A DNA stretch of 64,000 nt, from assembly GCA_910575725.1 (NCBI GenBank), contig CAJTFE010000009.1, forward strand, positions 84,572-148,571, written 5' to 3'. Shown here piece by piece: positions 44,192 through 53,476 of the stretch. The position numbers were made by a program, and so were the translations under genes. Within the stretch, counting starts at the first letter, position 1, and each line of letters opens with the position of its first letter. A model generated the notes under the pieces. That model did not search any database. It was given only the letters and a program-made list of their open reading frames with translations, and was not told the DNA's origin. This DNA comes from Clostridia bacterium. GTDB lineage: Bacteria; Bacillota; Clostridia; Lachnospirales; Lachnospiraceae.

Positions 44192-44246
44192 CAGGGCCGT
44201 ACCGGAGACATCCTCTCATCGAAGAGCATTCCCTGTACAGGCCCTG
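44192..44246 (-). terminator. Rho-independent terminator of the che operon
   Basis: CAGGGCCGTAC (44192-44202) pairs with GTACAGGCCCTG (44235-44246) with one bulge. On the minus strand the stem is followed by TTTGGATTTT. It ends the cheA-cheW-cheR-cheB unit before the flgM promoter. Confidence 0.75.
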
Positions 44247-44253
44247 CAAAATT

Positions 44254-45327
44254 CTACATCTTCCGAAGCTGATTTAACAAAACATTGGAAATATTGGTAC
44301 AGGAAGCCTGAACACAGACGCCTCCGATATCATAAGCCACCATGGGCATGCCGTATACCACACAGGACTCCTTATCCTGGCCGATGGTAAAGGCTCCGGC
44401 CTGGCGCATCTCCAGAAGACCGCTGGCCCCGTCGCGTCCCATACCAGTCATAATGATTCCCACAGCGCTCTTCCCAGCCTTCTTGGCCACGGAGGAAAAG
44501 AGCACATCCACCGACGGACGGTGTCCGTTCACCTTCTCTCCCGGCTGGCAGGATACATAGAAGCCCTTCAAATCCTTTTCCACGCGCATCTGCAAAGGAC
44601 CGCCCGGAGCAATCAGCACCAGCCCCCTGCGTACCCGGTCTCCGTTCTCGGCTTCCTTGACCTCCAGCTTGCAGATACGGTTGAGCCTCTCCGCATACAT
44701 CTTGGTAAAGCCCTCCGGCATATGCTGCGTCACCACGATTCCGGGCATATCCGCCGGCAGTCTCTGCAGCACCTCCAGCGTAGCCTCGGTTCCGCCTGTG
44801 GAGGCGCCGATGGCAATCAGCATGGTATTCTGAACCAGCTGGGACAGGTTGGAGCTGAAAGCCGCCGCAGGCACTCCCGCCGGCACGGCAGCCCCTCCCT
44901 GGGGACGGCCTCCCGCCTGGGGCTTTACATTCACCCTGGCCCTGGATGCAATATAAATCTTGCTGTTCAGCACGTTAAAGAAGCTTTTGACATTGTAATC
45001 CCTGGACATATTGGGCTTCTGCACAAAGTCCACCGCTCCCGCGGCCAGTGCGTCAAACACACTTAAATTCAGAGAAGAAACCAAAATCACCGGAATGGGA
45101 TGCTTGGGCAGCAGCTCCTTCAAAAAATCAATTCCGCTAAGACCAGGCATCTCAACGTCCATGGTGATCACATCCGGCTTTATGGTTGGAATCTTTGTCC
45201 GCGCCTCAAGAGCACTGGCCGCAAAACCCACCACCTCCAGATTGCTGCGCTCCTTCAGATCGTTGATCAGCATCTGCCGGAAAAAGATAGAGTCATCCAC
45301 CACGAACACTCTTATTTTTTTAATCAT
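44254..45327 (-). CDS. cheB: Chemoreceptor methylesterase/response regulator CheB
   Basis: A 357-residue CheB. Receiver domain (5-120): D11/D12, acceptor D57, K104. Methylesterase domain (about 165-355): catalytic S176 in GASTGG, H202 in TQHMPEGF and D299 in TGMGRDG. A proline/glycine/alanine linker (about 134-160) joins them. CheB removes methyl groups from receptors, opposed by CheR, encoded just upstream. Last gene of the che unit. Confidence 0.96.
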   Translation of the reverse strand: MIKKIRVFVVDDSIFFRQMLINDLKERSNLEVVGFAASALEARTKIPTIKPDVITMDVEMPGLSGIDFLKELLPKHPIPVILVSSLNLSVFDALAAGAVDFVQKPNMSRDYNVKSFFNVLNSKIYIASRARVNVKPQAGGRPQGGAAVPAGVPAAAFSSNLSQLVQNTMLIAIGASTGGTEATLEVLQRLPADMPGIVVTQHMPEGFTKMYAERLNRICKLEVKEAENGDRVRRGLVLIAPGGPLQMRVEKDLKGFYVSCQPGEKVNGHRPSVDVLFSSVAKKAGKSAVGIIMTGMGRDGASGLLEMRQAGAFTIGQDKESCVVYGMPMVAYDIGGVCVQASCTNISNVLLNQLRKM

Positions 45328-45394
45328 CGTTCATCAAAGCCTTTCTAAATATAGAATTACCGGTTACGGTTCCGTTTATGAACCATAGCAGATA

Positions 45395-46204
45395 TTATTC
45401 TTTTCGATATGTGGCCGGCATCAGATACTTGTAAGGCGTATTTTCCTTATTCAAACTCTCTGAATGGCCAATCAGCAGATATCCTCCCGGATTGGTAGCC
45501 TGATAGAAACGCTTCACCAGAGCCTCCTTCGTCGCCTGGTCAAAGTAAATCATAACATTTCTGCAGAAAATCACGTCAAACTTCAGCTTGAAATGGATAG
45601 GCTCCATAAGATTAAAGGTCCGGAAAATAACATTGTTCTTAATCAGCGGCGCAACCTCATAGATTCCAGGCTCCGGCGTCTTGACAAAGTACTTGGTCTT
45701 CCAGGTGGGAGGCACTTCCTTTAAGGAGCTTTCATCGTACACTGCATGCTGGGCCGCCCCTAGGGCATTCCTGGAAATATCCGTGGCCAGCACCCGGGTG
45801 TCCCATCCCGGCTTAGAGCCGAAATACTCCTTCAGCAGCATGGAAATCGTGTAGGGTTCCTCTCCGGAGGAGCATCCAGCGCTCCAGATGCTTAAGACCT
45901 TATTCTTCTTGGTCTTTTCCAGATAAGGAAGTATGGTCTCCGTAAAGAATTTGAAATGAGCTTCCTCACGCATAAAATATGTGTAGTTTGTAGTAAGCTT
46001 ATTCAGCATCAGCTCCAGATCTTCCGGCTTTTTGTTCTTCAGCAGATAATCCACGTAATCCTTAAAGGACTCAAAGCCCATAGACATAATGGTTCCTGAA
46101 AGCCGGCCCATAATAAGCTGCTTTTTCTTAGATAAATCAATTCCGTAATTGGCCTTCACAAAGTTAATCAGCCGCAGAAAATCGCCATCTGTGATTGTAA
46201 GCAT
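45395..46204 (-). CDS. cheR: Chemoreceptor methyltransferase CheR
   Basis: A 269-residue CheR. The N-terminal helical domain is followed by the SAM-binding IWSAGCSSGEEPYTISMLL and the catalytic-region FDVIFCRNVMIYFDQATKEALV, both typical. It methylates receptor glutamates using S-adenosylmethionine. Separated from cheW by a strong hairpin (46282-46320). Confidence 0.95.
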   Translation of the reverse strand: MLTITDGDFLRLINFVKANYGIDLSKKKQLIMGRLSGTIMSMGFESFKDYVDYLLKNKKPEDLELMLNKLTTNYTYFMREEAHFKFFTETILPYLEKTKKNKVLSIWSAGCSSGEEPYTISMLLKEYFGSKPGWDTRVLATDISRNALGAAQHAVYDESSLKEVPPTWKTKYFVKTPEPGIYEVAPLIKNNVIFRTFNLMEPIHFKLKFDVIFCRNVMIYFDQATKEALVKRFYQATNPGGYLLIGHSESLNKENTPYKYLMPATYRKE

Positions 46205-46281
46205 AACATCCTCCTATTCCAGTTCCGTTTTAAAGCCGCTGTGCGACAGCACTTAAGGGTAAAGCCGCTTAACTCGATATA

Positions 46282-46320
46282 CTCCCGGAAGGCTCTGCGT
46301 TTTTTGCAGGCCCCCGGGAG
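46282..46320 (-). other. Intercistronic hairpin between cheW and cheR
   Basis: CTCCCGG (46282-46288) pairs with CCGGGAG (46314-46320), extended by GGCTCTGC against GCAGGCC around a T-rich loop. No T-run after the stem on the minus strand, so it is likely a stability or processing element or a partial attenuator setting cheA-cheW above cheR-cheB. Confidence 0.6.
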
Positions 46321-46327
46321 CTCATCC

Positions 46328-46810
46328 TTAATACGTGCGAATTAACTCCTGGCAGTTCAGGAACAACAGCACCTCCTGGCTGCTTAGGGAAATCATTCCG
46401 TCCACCAGTCCCTGCTGATCCTCCACAGGAATCGGCGAAATCTGAGTCTTATCAATATCCAACACCTGCTCTACTCCGTCCACCTGGATTCCCACACAGG
46501 TAGAATCAATCTCCAGGACAATGATGCAAGTGGTATCTGTGCTGTCGGCAAACTTGCCCATCTTAAGCCGCATGTCAATAATCGGCACAATCTGTCCGCG
46601 CATATTGATGATTCCCTTGATAAAATTGGGCACCATGGGAATCTCGGTAATCATCTGATCCGTAAGAATCTCAATAACATAATCGGTACTCACGCCCATT
46701 GTAGTGCCGTCTGAACGAAAGGTTAAGTAACGCTCCATGGACATGTCAGCCTCGGGTGCCGCATTCTCCTGACCGTCCATATTTGTATTCTGCATTTGTT
46801 CCGTAGACAT
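46328..46810 (-). CDS. cheW: Chemotaxis coupling protein CheW
   Basis: A 160-residue CheW domain protein with an N-terminal acidic/asparagine tail and the core YLTFRSDGTTMGVSTDYVIEI, MVPNFIKGIINMRGQIVPIIDMR and TCIIVLEIDSTCVGIQVDGVEQVL. It couples receptors to CheA. Encoded after cheA. Length is normal. Confidence 0.95.
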   Translation of the reverse strand: MSTEQMQNTNMDGQENAAPEADMSMERYLTFRSDGTTMGVSTDYVIEILTDQMITEIPMVPNFIKGIINMRGQIVPIIDMRLKMGKFADSTDTTCIIVLEIDSTCVGIQVDGVEQVLDIDKTQISPIPVEDQQGLVDGMISLSSQEVLLFLNCQELIRTY

Positions 46811-46835
46811 GTATTTTCCTCCAACTCTCTATATA

Positions 46836-48932
46836 TTATACATTTGCCGCATTATAAAGATTCATTACTTCCAGGATAATACTGATGTTTCCGTCACCCA
46901 GGATGGTACAACCGCTGATTCCGTAATCCTTGATATTGAAGCTATTTAAATAGGAAGGAAGCGGTTTTACCACTATCTGGCGTTCTCCCAGAAGCTCATC
47001 CACAAACATACAGTAGGAATGGTCGCCTGCCTCTACCCAGATCAGAATGCCGTCCTCAATGTTCGTTACCTCCGGCTCAATGTTATAGAACTCATGGAGA
47101 CGGATAATGGGATAAAACTCATCCATAATTTTCACAATCTCGTTGCCCTTGGCGTCATGCAGCACATTCTCCTTGGCAATCTTGATGGACTGGCGGATAT
47201 TGGAAATGGGAATGGTGAAAATGGACCGTCCCACGCGAATCTCCATACCGTCTACAATGGCCATAGTCAGCGGAATCTTCAAGGTAGTACAGCTTCCCTG
47301 TCCCAGCTCGCTTGTGATGCTGATGGTTCCGCCTACGCTCTCCACGTTCTTCTTCACAACGTCCATGCCAACGCCGCGGCCGGAGAACTCCGTCACCTCT
47401 TCGTTGGTAGAGAAGCCCGGCAGCATCAGTAATGCAAGAATCTCTTTCTTCGAATACTCGCTCTCAGGTTTTGTCAGAAGTCCGTTTCTCGCTGCCTTGG
47501 CCAGGATCTTCTCCGTATCCATGCCCTGCCCGTCGTCGGAAATGGAGATAATCACCTCGCTGCCCGTATGGGAAGCGGATAAAACAAGTTCTCCCTGCGG
47601 ATCCTTGCCGGCTGCGATACGCTCCTCCTTGGTAACCTCAATGCCATGGTCCATGGAGTTACGCACAATATGCATAATGGGATCGCTGATGCTGTCGATA
47701 ATGGTCTTATCAATCTCTGTATCCTCACCGATAATCGTCAGGCGCACATCCTTACCCAATGCCTTCTTCATATCCCGGACAATCCGGTTCATCTTCTGGA
47801 AAGTACCGGAGATGGACACCATTCTAAGGGACATGCTGATATCCTGAAGATCATCCGTCAGCTTCCGAAGCTGACGCGTGGACTTCAGGAAGCTGTCCAG
47901 CTTCAGGCCCTGAAGCTCCGGCGAAGACGCTACCATGGACTCTGTGATTACAATCTCTCCCACAATAGCCTGCAGCGCATCCAGCTTGGAAAGGTTCACG
48001 CTGATAAGGCTCTGCTTTGCATGCTGCTGGGGCTGGGCGCCGGCAGCCTCTTTCACGGCCGGATTCCCCTTGGCCGGTTCTGCCTGGGCCGGAGCTTCCT
48101 TCGGTACATCTGCCGCCTTGGGTTTCTCGTCCTCCGCCTTCTTCTCCTGGGCGTGAATCACCTCGTAGGTCTGGATGCTTCCCTGCTCCTCCACTACGGC
48201 GATGGCCTTATTCACATCCTCCTCGGAATGCAGGCCCACAAAGAAGCCATGGTCGATAATGGCCTCGCTGGCAGCTCCGTTGCTCTCCACGTCCTCGGGA
48301 TAGAATTCAAATTCCATGGCCGTTCCGTGAAGGGCGTTCACCAGCATAAAAGCTCTGAGATTCTCCATGCCGCAGCCTTCGTCAAAAAAGATCTGAAGGA
48401 AAAACGGGCATTTGCTTCCGAAAGACTCCACAAGCTTCTGGCCTGCCTCGCTTCCGCCGGAGGCCTTAACTTCCGGTACATCCTCCTGAGCGGCCGGGGC
48501 TTCCTCCTCCGGTTCGCCTGTGCCGCTAATTTTATTCAGAAAACTATTAATTTCTGAAGTCATACTGTCGATATTAGTACTAAGAGGCTCGTTATTCTCC
48601 AGCTTCTCAACTTCGCCCCGGAGCACATCCGTGGACTTGAACGTTAGATTAAACAATTCGCTCTTATCCGTACTGTTGAGGGAATCGATACCGTTTTCCC
48701 GAACAAAGAAAAACAGGTCTTCAATCCGGTGGGCAATTGTCATCAGAGAGTTGAATTCCATCATGGCCGAGGAACCTTTGATCGTGTGCATGGCCCGGAA
48801 GATTTCGTTAACATCATCCGTAGTAAACTCCTCATTCTTCTCTGCCTCTATTAATAGCTCGTCTAACTGCTCAAGTAATGAATTTGTTTCAAAAAGATAC
48901 ATGTCCAGCATGTTGTCCATACCATTGTCCAT
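46836..48932 (-). CDS. cheA: Chemotaxis sensor kinase CheA
   Basis: A 698-residue CheA: HPt domain with phospho-acceptor H49 in FRAMHTIKGSS; a CheY/CheB-binding P2 domain (about 170-260); a proline/alanine linker; dimerisation and HATPase domains with IVRNSMDHGIE, SDDGQGMD and GRGVGMDVVKK; and a CheW-like C-terminal domain (about 560-695). It phosphorylates CheY, CheB and CheV. First gene of the unit; ribosome site AAGGTGG. Confidence 0.96.
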   Translation of the reverse strand: MDNGMDNMLDMYLFETNSLLEQLDELLIEAEKNEEFTTDDVNEIFRAMHTIKGSSAMMEFNSLMTIAHRIEDLFFFVRENGIDSLNSTDKSELFNLTFKSTDVLRGEVEKLENNEPLSTNIDSMTSEINSFLNKISGTGEPEEEAPAAQEDVPEVKASGGSEAGQKLVESFGSKCPFFLQIFFDEGCGMENLRAFMLVNALHGTAMEFEFYPEDVESNGAASEAIIDHGFFVGLHSEEDVNKAIAVVEEQGSIQTYEVIHAQEKKAEDEKPKAADVPKEAPAQAEPAKGNPAVKEAAGAQPQQHAKQSLISVNLSKLDALQAIVGEIVITESMVASSPELQGLKLDSFLKSTRQLRKLTDDLQDISMSLRMVSISGTFQKMNRIVRDMKKALGKDVRLTIIGEDTEIDKTIIDSISDPIMHIVRNSMDHGIEVTKEERIAAGKDPQGELVLSASHTGSEVIISISDDGQGMDTEKILAKAARNGLLTKPESEYSKKEILALLMLPGFSTNEEVTEFSGRGVGMDVVKKNVESVGGTISITSELGQGSCTTLKIPLTMAIVDGMEIRVGRSIFTIPISNIRQSIKIAKENVLHDAKGNEIVKIMDEFYPIIRLHEFYNIEPEVTNIEDGILIWVEAGDHSYCMFVDELLGERQIVVKPLPSYLNSFNIKDYGISGCTILGDGNISIILEVMNLYNAANV

Positions 48933-49024
48933 AATATTAGCACCACCTTATTTTGAGATATATATTATATATCGGAAGATAATAATAAAAAAATAAGAGA
49001 AATTTATCATATCGGGAGAAAAAA
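48933..49024. promoter_or_regulatory. AT-rich divergent promoter region between cheA and the FliK-like gene
   Basis: This 92-bp stretch separates two start codons that point away from each other. A TATAAT-type -10 for cheA lies at 48964-48969 on the minus strand and a weak TTGAGA/GATAAT pair (19-bp spacing) faces the plus-strand gene. Two CCGATAT-like sequences on the minus strand resemble the sigma-28 -10, but no TAAA lies at the right distance. Exact promoters are uncertain. Confidence 0.45.
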
Positions 49025-50443
49025 ATGGCAAATATTTTACGAGTGACCACTCCACCAACAGGCTATGAGAATAATGTAAGGAATAATACCCAGAACCAGC
49101 CGGACAAAATGCAGATTCAGAATCCGGTGGATCCAAACCGGGTAGTGCGGCCCGACAACCGTTCCGACGCCAATTCCCAAAGCGGCGCCCAGCTAAGCGC
49201 AAGCTATGATTCCAATTTCGGAGCCTTTGTACAGCTTCTTAGGGACACGCCGGAGCTCTCGGACACCATGTCCAAGCTGATGTTCGGCGGCATGGCGAAT
49301 CTGGTGGAGGCCGGCATCGGCGCAGACACAGCGGAGGATATTTCCACCTTTTTCCAGCTTTTGAAGATGACCGACGCAGAGCTTGTGGAATTTCTGAAAA
49401 ATCAGTTGTCCGGCTCCGTCCGCTTTCAAGGGCCTTTTTTTGCGCTTATGCGCGAAGCCCTGAACAACGCCCCCACGGTGGAGCAGAGGGCTGCTATCCT
49501 TGCCTTTTTAAAACGGTACTCCGATATGTCCTCGGGCAAGCATCTGATGGAGAATATGAAGGATCTCCTAAGCGATATTAAAAAATACATGTTCCATGAG
49601 CAGCGTGAGCTTCTGGATCAGCTCACCCAGGGCCTGGGCCACAAAGGCCCCCAGGATACGGCGCAGAATACGGCCCGCCTTCAGCAGGATATCATTCCCT
49701 TTCTTGCAAAGTACATAGCCCAGACCCGGAATATGGGTTCTCTCCGTGATCTGGTAGCGCAGCTTACTTACAATGCGGCCCGGTATGAGAACGGGGATTT
49801 GGATCAGCTCATCTCGGATTTTAAGAATCTGCTGAAGTTCCCCTCCTTCCAGAAGACCTTTGAGGGCATGGACGAGGAACAGCTCCGGGAGCTTCTGATG
49901 CGGATGAATTTTGACAAGGCCGCCGGAAAATGCGCCTGGGCTGATAAGTTCTTAAGCATTGTAGAAAGCGGAATACGGGGAGATGCCGGGCTTGAGAACC
50001 GCCAGGTATTTGAGAATGTGGTTAACGCCCTGCTCCTTAACGAGAGCGTGTATATGCCGGTTCTCCATCTGATGCTTCCCATTGAGCTGAACGGGCAGCT
50101 GATGTTCTCGGAGATGTGGATTGATCCCGATGAGGACGGAAGCGCTTCTGCGGACCCCAAGGAGCGGACATCCAAGCTTTTGATTAAGTTTGACATTAAG
50201 GATGTGGGGTTCTTCGATCTTCTGATGGTGTATGAGAAGGAAAATATAAGCATGCGGCTCTTCTATCCGGAACACTTGTCCACCTTTGAATCGGATATTA
50301 AGAAGGGGATGGGGGAGATTCTGGAACGGAACGGTTTGAACTGTGAGTACCTGGGAGTGGAGCAGGCCAAGGGGTCGATTCCGGTATCCGCGGTATTTCC
50401 AAAGATTTTTGAAAGGAAGAATTCGGTCAATGTCACAATTTAA
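49025..50443 (+). CDS. YlqG-like protein with FliK-like C-terminal domain
   Basis: A 472-residue soluble protein, helical in the middle and with a C-terminal part (about 345-465) that reads HLMLPIELNGQLMFSEMWIDPD, LLIKFDIKDVGFFDLLMVYE and ILERNGLNCEYLGVEQAKG, similar in pattern to the FliK hook-length domain. In Bacillus, ylqG followed by ylqH (a free FlhB C-terminal domain) is a known pair of unknown role; the same pair occurs here, with the next gene overlapping by 14 bases. Function is unknown; a role in flagellar export switching is inferred. Divergent from cheA; ribosome site GGGAG. Confidence 0.75.
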   Translation: MANILRVTTPPTGYENNVRNNTQNQPDKMQIQNPVDPNRVVRPDNRSDANSQSGAQLSASYDSNFGAFVQLLRDTPELSDTMSKLMFGGMANLVEAGIGADTAEDISTFFQLLKMTDAELVEFLKNQLSGSVRFQGPFFALMREALNNAPTVEQRAAILAFLKRYSDMSSGKHLMENMKDLLSDIKKYMFHEQRELLDQLTQGLGHKGPQDTAQNTARLQQDIIPFLAKYIAQTRNMGSLRDLVAQLTYNAARYENGDLDQLISDFKNLLKFPSFQKTFEGMDEEQLRELLMRMNFDKAAGKCAWADKFLSIVESGIRGDAGLENRQVFENVVNALLLNESVYMPVLHLMLPIELNGQLMFSEMWIDPDEDGSASADPKERTSKLLIKFDIKDVGFFDLLMVYEKENISMRLFYPEHLSTFESDIKKGMGEILERNGLNCEYLGVEQAKGSIPVSAVFPKIFERKNSVNVTI

Positions 50444-50795
50444 TGAGGTTTTGAACAAAAAAGCAGTTGCTTTAAAATATGATGAGAACCGGAATGCGGC
50501 TCCGGTGATTGTGGCCTCCGGGATGGGGTATCTGGCGGAGAAGATCGTGGAGGTGGCCAATGACAACGGAGTGCCGGTGTATGAGGACAATTCACTGGCC
50601 ACGGTGCTGACGCAGCTGAATCTGGGATCGGAGATTCCGGAAGAGCTTTATCAGGCAGTGGTGGATATTTATGCTTATTTTCTAAAGTTTGTTCCAAAAG
50701 AACCCCGGGGGGAAGCGGCAGATGACGCTTCTGCTGACGGGGAGCAGAATGCAGAAACAGCAGACAGCAGCGCCGGGGCATCCCCAGAAGGATGA
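50430..50795 (+). CDS. FlhB C-terminal domain homologue (FlhX/YlqH-like)
   Basis: A 121-residue protein matching only the C-terminal part of FlhB. It contains KKAVALKYDENRNAAPVIVAS, LAEKIVEVANDNGVPVYED and EIPEELYQAVVDIYAYFLKF, aligning with FlhB from residue 271. It lacks the self-cleaving NPTH motif and begins almost exactly at the point after which cleaved FlhB would start. The ATG at 50430 is preceded by GAAAGGAAG and overlaps the previous gene; an earlier in-frame ATG at 50343 lies inside that gene and is rejected. C-terminus is a short acidic tail. Related proteins can replace the cleaved FlhB piece in some bacteria. Confidence 0.85.
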   Translation: MSQFNEVLNKKAVALKYDENRNAAPVIVASGMGYLAEKIVEVANDNGVPVYEDNSLATVLTQLNLGSEIPEELYQAVVDIYAYFLKFVPKEPRGEAADDASADGEQNAETADSSAGASPEG

Positions 50796-50826
50796 GCCCC
50801 GGCGCCGGTAAGCTTTCTGTTTTTTT
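50770..50826 (+). terminator. Terminator-like hairpin after the FlhB-C gene
   Basis: GCGCCGGGGC (50770-50779) pairs perfectly with GCCCCGGCGC (50796-50805), enclosing the stop codon. A T-run follows about 14 nt later (50820-50826), further than usual, so efficiency is uncertain. The epimerase gene converges from the right. Confidence 0.55.
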
Positions 50827-50839
50827 GTAATGTGACGGC

Positions 50840-51892
50840 TTACAATCTGCCTTCAGGATTTTTCTCTAAGAATTCTACCGTGTCAGTTAATCCCTCTTTG
50901 ATGTGTACTCTGGGCTGCCAGCCTATCTTTTTTAAACGGGATGCGTCAAGCATTCCTTTTGTGGTAACGGAATAACCTCTGCGCTCGGTTTCTTCCGGAA
51001 GCTGAAAGATCACCCGGGATCCAGCCAGCCGGGCCAGATAGGCGGCCATGTCTTTCAGAGTGATATCGGACTGGTCGTCGGCTGCGTTGTAGGCTTTTCC
51101 GGTCTCACCCTTTAACAGGGTGTATAAGATGGCGGAGGCTGCGTCAGTGACATAGGTGTAGGAGTATTTTTGATTTCCCTCGCTTTTTAATATGATGTCT
51201 TCTCCTGCAGCGGCTTTTTTGATGAACTGGGCGATTGCTTTGGAATCTGTCAGCAGCATGGTCGGACCGTAAACGCGGCTCAGCCGGGATATGACAAATT
51301 CCAGGTTGTAGGTCTGGCGGTATGCGTTGCACAGGGCTTCTCCCAGACGTTTGCTTTCGGGGTAGCCGGCCCGGACGGTGTTGCAGTCGATGTAGCCCAG
51401 GTAATTTTCTTCAAATTTTTCCGTGTCTCCGCGGTTTTCTCCGTATATCTCTACGGAGGACAGGAAGCAGCAGCGCTTCGTCTTGTGGGAGACGGCATAC
51501 TCCAGGAGATTCTGTGTTCCTGTGATGTTGGTGGCTATGGTGCCGATGGCGTCCTGGGAATACTGCATGGGATGGGTGTTGCTGGCCGCATGAATGAGGT
51601 AGTCCGCCGGGCCGCACTGGGGTATGGGAACATTCACATCGCAGGACAGGTATTGGAATTCTTCCCGTTCCCAATATTGGGCGAAACGCTCTCTGGCCTT
51701 TTCTTTGTTTCTGCTGAGGGCTGTGATGCGGATTTTTTGTTCTGCATGTTTGTTGTGCTCCATCAGAATGTCTATCAGACATTTTCCCACCATTCCGGCA
51801 GCGCCGGAAAGGAGGATGGTGTTTCCTTCCAGGGGGGATAAAAGGCTGTCTTGTGCTGCCCAGTAGCTTACTTCTTTTTTGTATTGATTCAT
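50840..51892 (-). CDS. NAD-dependent epimerase/dehydratase (extended SDR)
   Basis: A 350-residue extended short-chain dehydrogenase/reductase. The nucleotide-binding loop is [11 protein letters not shown], the catalytic Tyr-Lys pair is in YPESKRLGE and the serine is in [10 protein letters not shown]. These enzymes modify nucleotide sugars such as UDP-glucose or UDP-glucuronate, for cell-surface polysaccharides; the substrate is not clear. Starts immediately beside the stop of the broken gene 51889-53440. Neighbour of a glycosyltransferase-like gene, which supports a surface-sugar role. Confidence 0.8.
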   Translation of the reverse strand: MNQYKKEVSYWAAQDSLLSPLEGNTILLSGAAGMVGKCLIDILMEHNKHAEQKIRITALSRNKEKARERFAQYWEREEFQYLSCDVNVPIPQCGPADYLIHAASNTHPMQYSQDAIGTIATNITGTQNLLEYAVSHKTKRCCFLSSVEIYGENRGDTEKFEENYLGYIDCNTVRAGYPESKRLGEALCNAYRQTYNLEFVISRLSRVYGPTMLLTDSKAIAQFIKKAAAGEDIILKSEGNQKYSYTYVTDAASAILYTLLKGETGKAYNAADDQSDITLKDMAAYLARLAGSRVIFQLPEETERRGYSVTTKGMLDASRLKKIGWQPRVHIKEGLTDTVEFLEKNPEGRL

Positions 51893-53440
51893 CCGATTAA
51901 TACCTTCTTTCCTTCAAAGACAAAGCCGTATTTGCGGATTCGATCCGGCGCGATGCCTTTGGCCTCCAGAGCGGCGGCGTAATGTTTTTCTTCTATCTGA
52001 GTGAGTGCGGCTTCCAAGGTGTCCTCCAGGCTTTTTTCCTTTCCCGGCCGAAATACTTTAAATTCTATGATAATCGCATCGTCCGCTTCTCCCGTGGGCT
52101 CAAGCATCACATCATATCGGCCGAGGCCGCTTTCACGATTGGAGGTCAGGATATACTGCTCTCTCAGATCTGCCAGCAGCCCCAGGACAAAGCCATGATA
52201 AAAGCGCTCCGGCTCTGCTGTCTTGGAGGCCTTTTTTCCTGTATCAAAGAAACTAAAGGTTTGTTCTGTCACACGACTCATATAATAGTTCATTTCTTCC
52301 AGATCGCCTCGAAGCAGAGCCTTTACAAATCCATTGTAAGCCGGCGTAAACTCTGCAAACCAGTCGTCTATCATTTCTTCAAACATTACACGGACTTCCT
52401 GGTTTGTCAAGAGAACTTCGCATTTTATTCTTCCCGCTTTGAGCGTATAGCTTTTCAGCTTTACATAGCCGCTTGCCAGCAAAAGGCTCCAGACGGCGCT
52501 TTCTCTGCTTTCCAGCTGGCTGAATACAATCTGTTCGTCCAGTCCGGTAGAAAAGGCTTTTCCATGCAGAAGATCTTCCATTGCCATCTTGATGCCGGGA
52601 TCTCCCTCCCGTATCAATTTTCCTATCAATCCATTACTGCTGGTGTTTGCCCAATACGGACGGTATTCACGTTTATCCAGATAGTTGATAATCGACCAGG
52701 GATTGTAAATATTGCTTACGTCTCCAAAGGTAAAACCGTCGTACCAGTACTTTACCTCCTCTTTCTCTTCCGTCAATCCATACTCTTCTAAGGCGGCGGA
52801 TATCTCCTTCTGTGTGAATCCAAAAGCATCTCCATATTTGCCGGTAGTCGCCGTTATCACTTCCAGATTATTCAGATCCGAAAAGATGGATTCCTTGCTG
52901 ACACGGGTGATTCCAGTCATAATGGCGCGCTCCAGGTAGGGATTGCTTTTAAAAGAAGTGTTAAACATACTTCTGACAAATGCTGCAAGCTCTTCCCAAT
53001 AGCCGCCTGCATATGCTTCCTGCAGCGGCGTGTCATACTCATCCAGAAGAATCAGCGTCCGCTTCCCGTGATGGCGAAAAAGAAATTCCGACAGCTTCTG
53101 AAGGGCCATAGCCGCTTCCACATCCCCCATATCCTCCCGGACGCTCTCAAAGAACCGCCTGTCTGCCGCTGTGAAAGCATCGCTGTTCATAAGGTTTTTC
53201 TTCCTTCCAAATGGACAGACCCTCAAACAGTTCTCCGTTCTCTTTGTACTTTATGGAGAAAAACTGTTCCAGAGTATCCATCATCAAGGTTTTTCCAAAA
53301 CGCCTGGGACGGGTAATTAAGGTGACATCATCCTGGTTTTCCCACCATTCTTTGATAAATCCTGTCTTGTCCACATAAAAGCAGTTGTTTCTTCTTATTT
53401 TTTCAAAGCTTTGTATGCCGATCCCAACGGTTCTTGCCAT
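51889..53440 (-). pseudogene. Broken AAA-ATPase/PD-(D/E)XK paralogue, internal deletion with frame shift
   Basis: A paralogue of the gene at 1-1299. The 5' part (53440 to about 53200) encodes MARTVGIGIQSFEKIRR with P-loop RPRRFGKT and runs on to a stop near 53150. The 3' part (51889 to about 53200) is in another frame and encodes the [25 protein letters not shown] and C-terminal IIIEFKVF (PD-(D/E)XK-like) segments. Compared with the intact copy, about 40 residues are missing between SIWKEEKPY and LMNSDAF, and the join is out of frame. Both halves may still be translated separately, but no full protein can form. No transposon scar is seen at the join. Confidence 0.85.
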
Positions 53441-53476
53441 CCCTGCACCATCCTTTCGAATTCCCTTGATTCCTTA

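Noticed and set aside
48960..49020. Sigma-28 promoters for cheA
   Set aside because: Two CCGATAT sequences occur, but no TAAA lies 14-16 bases upstream of either.
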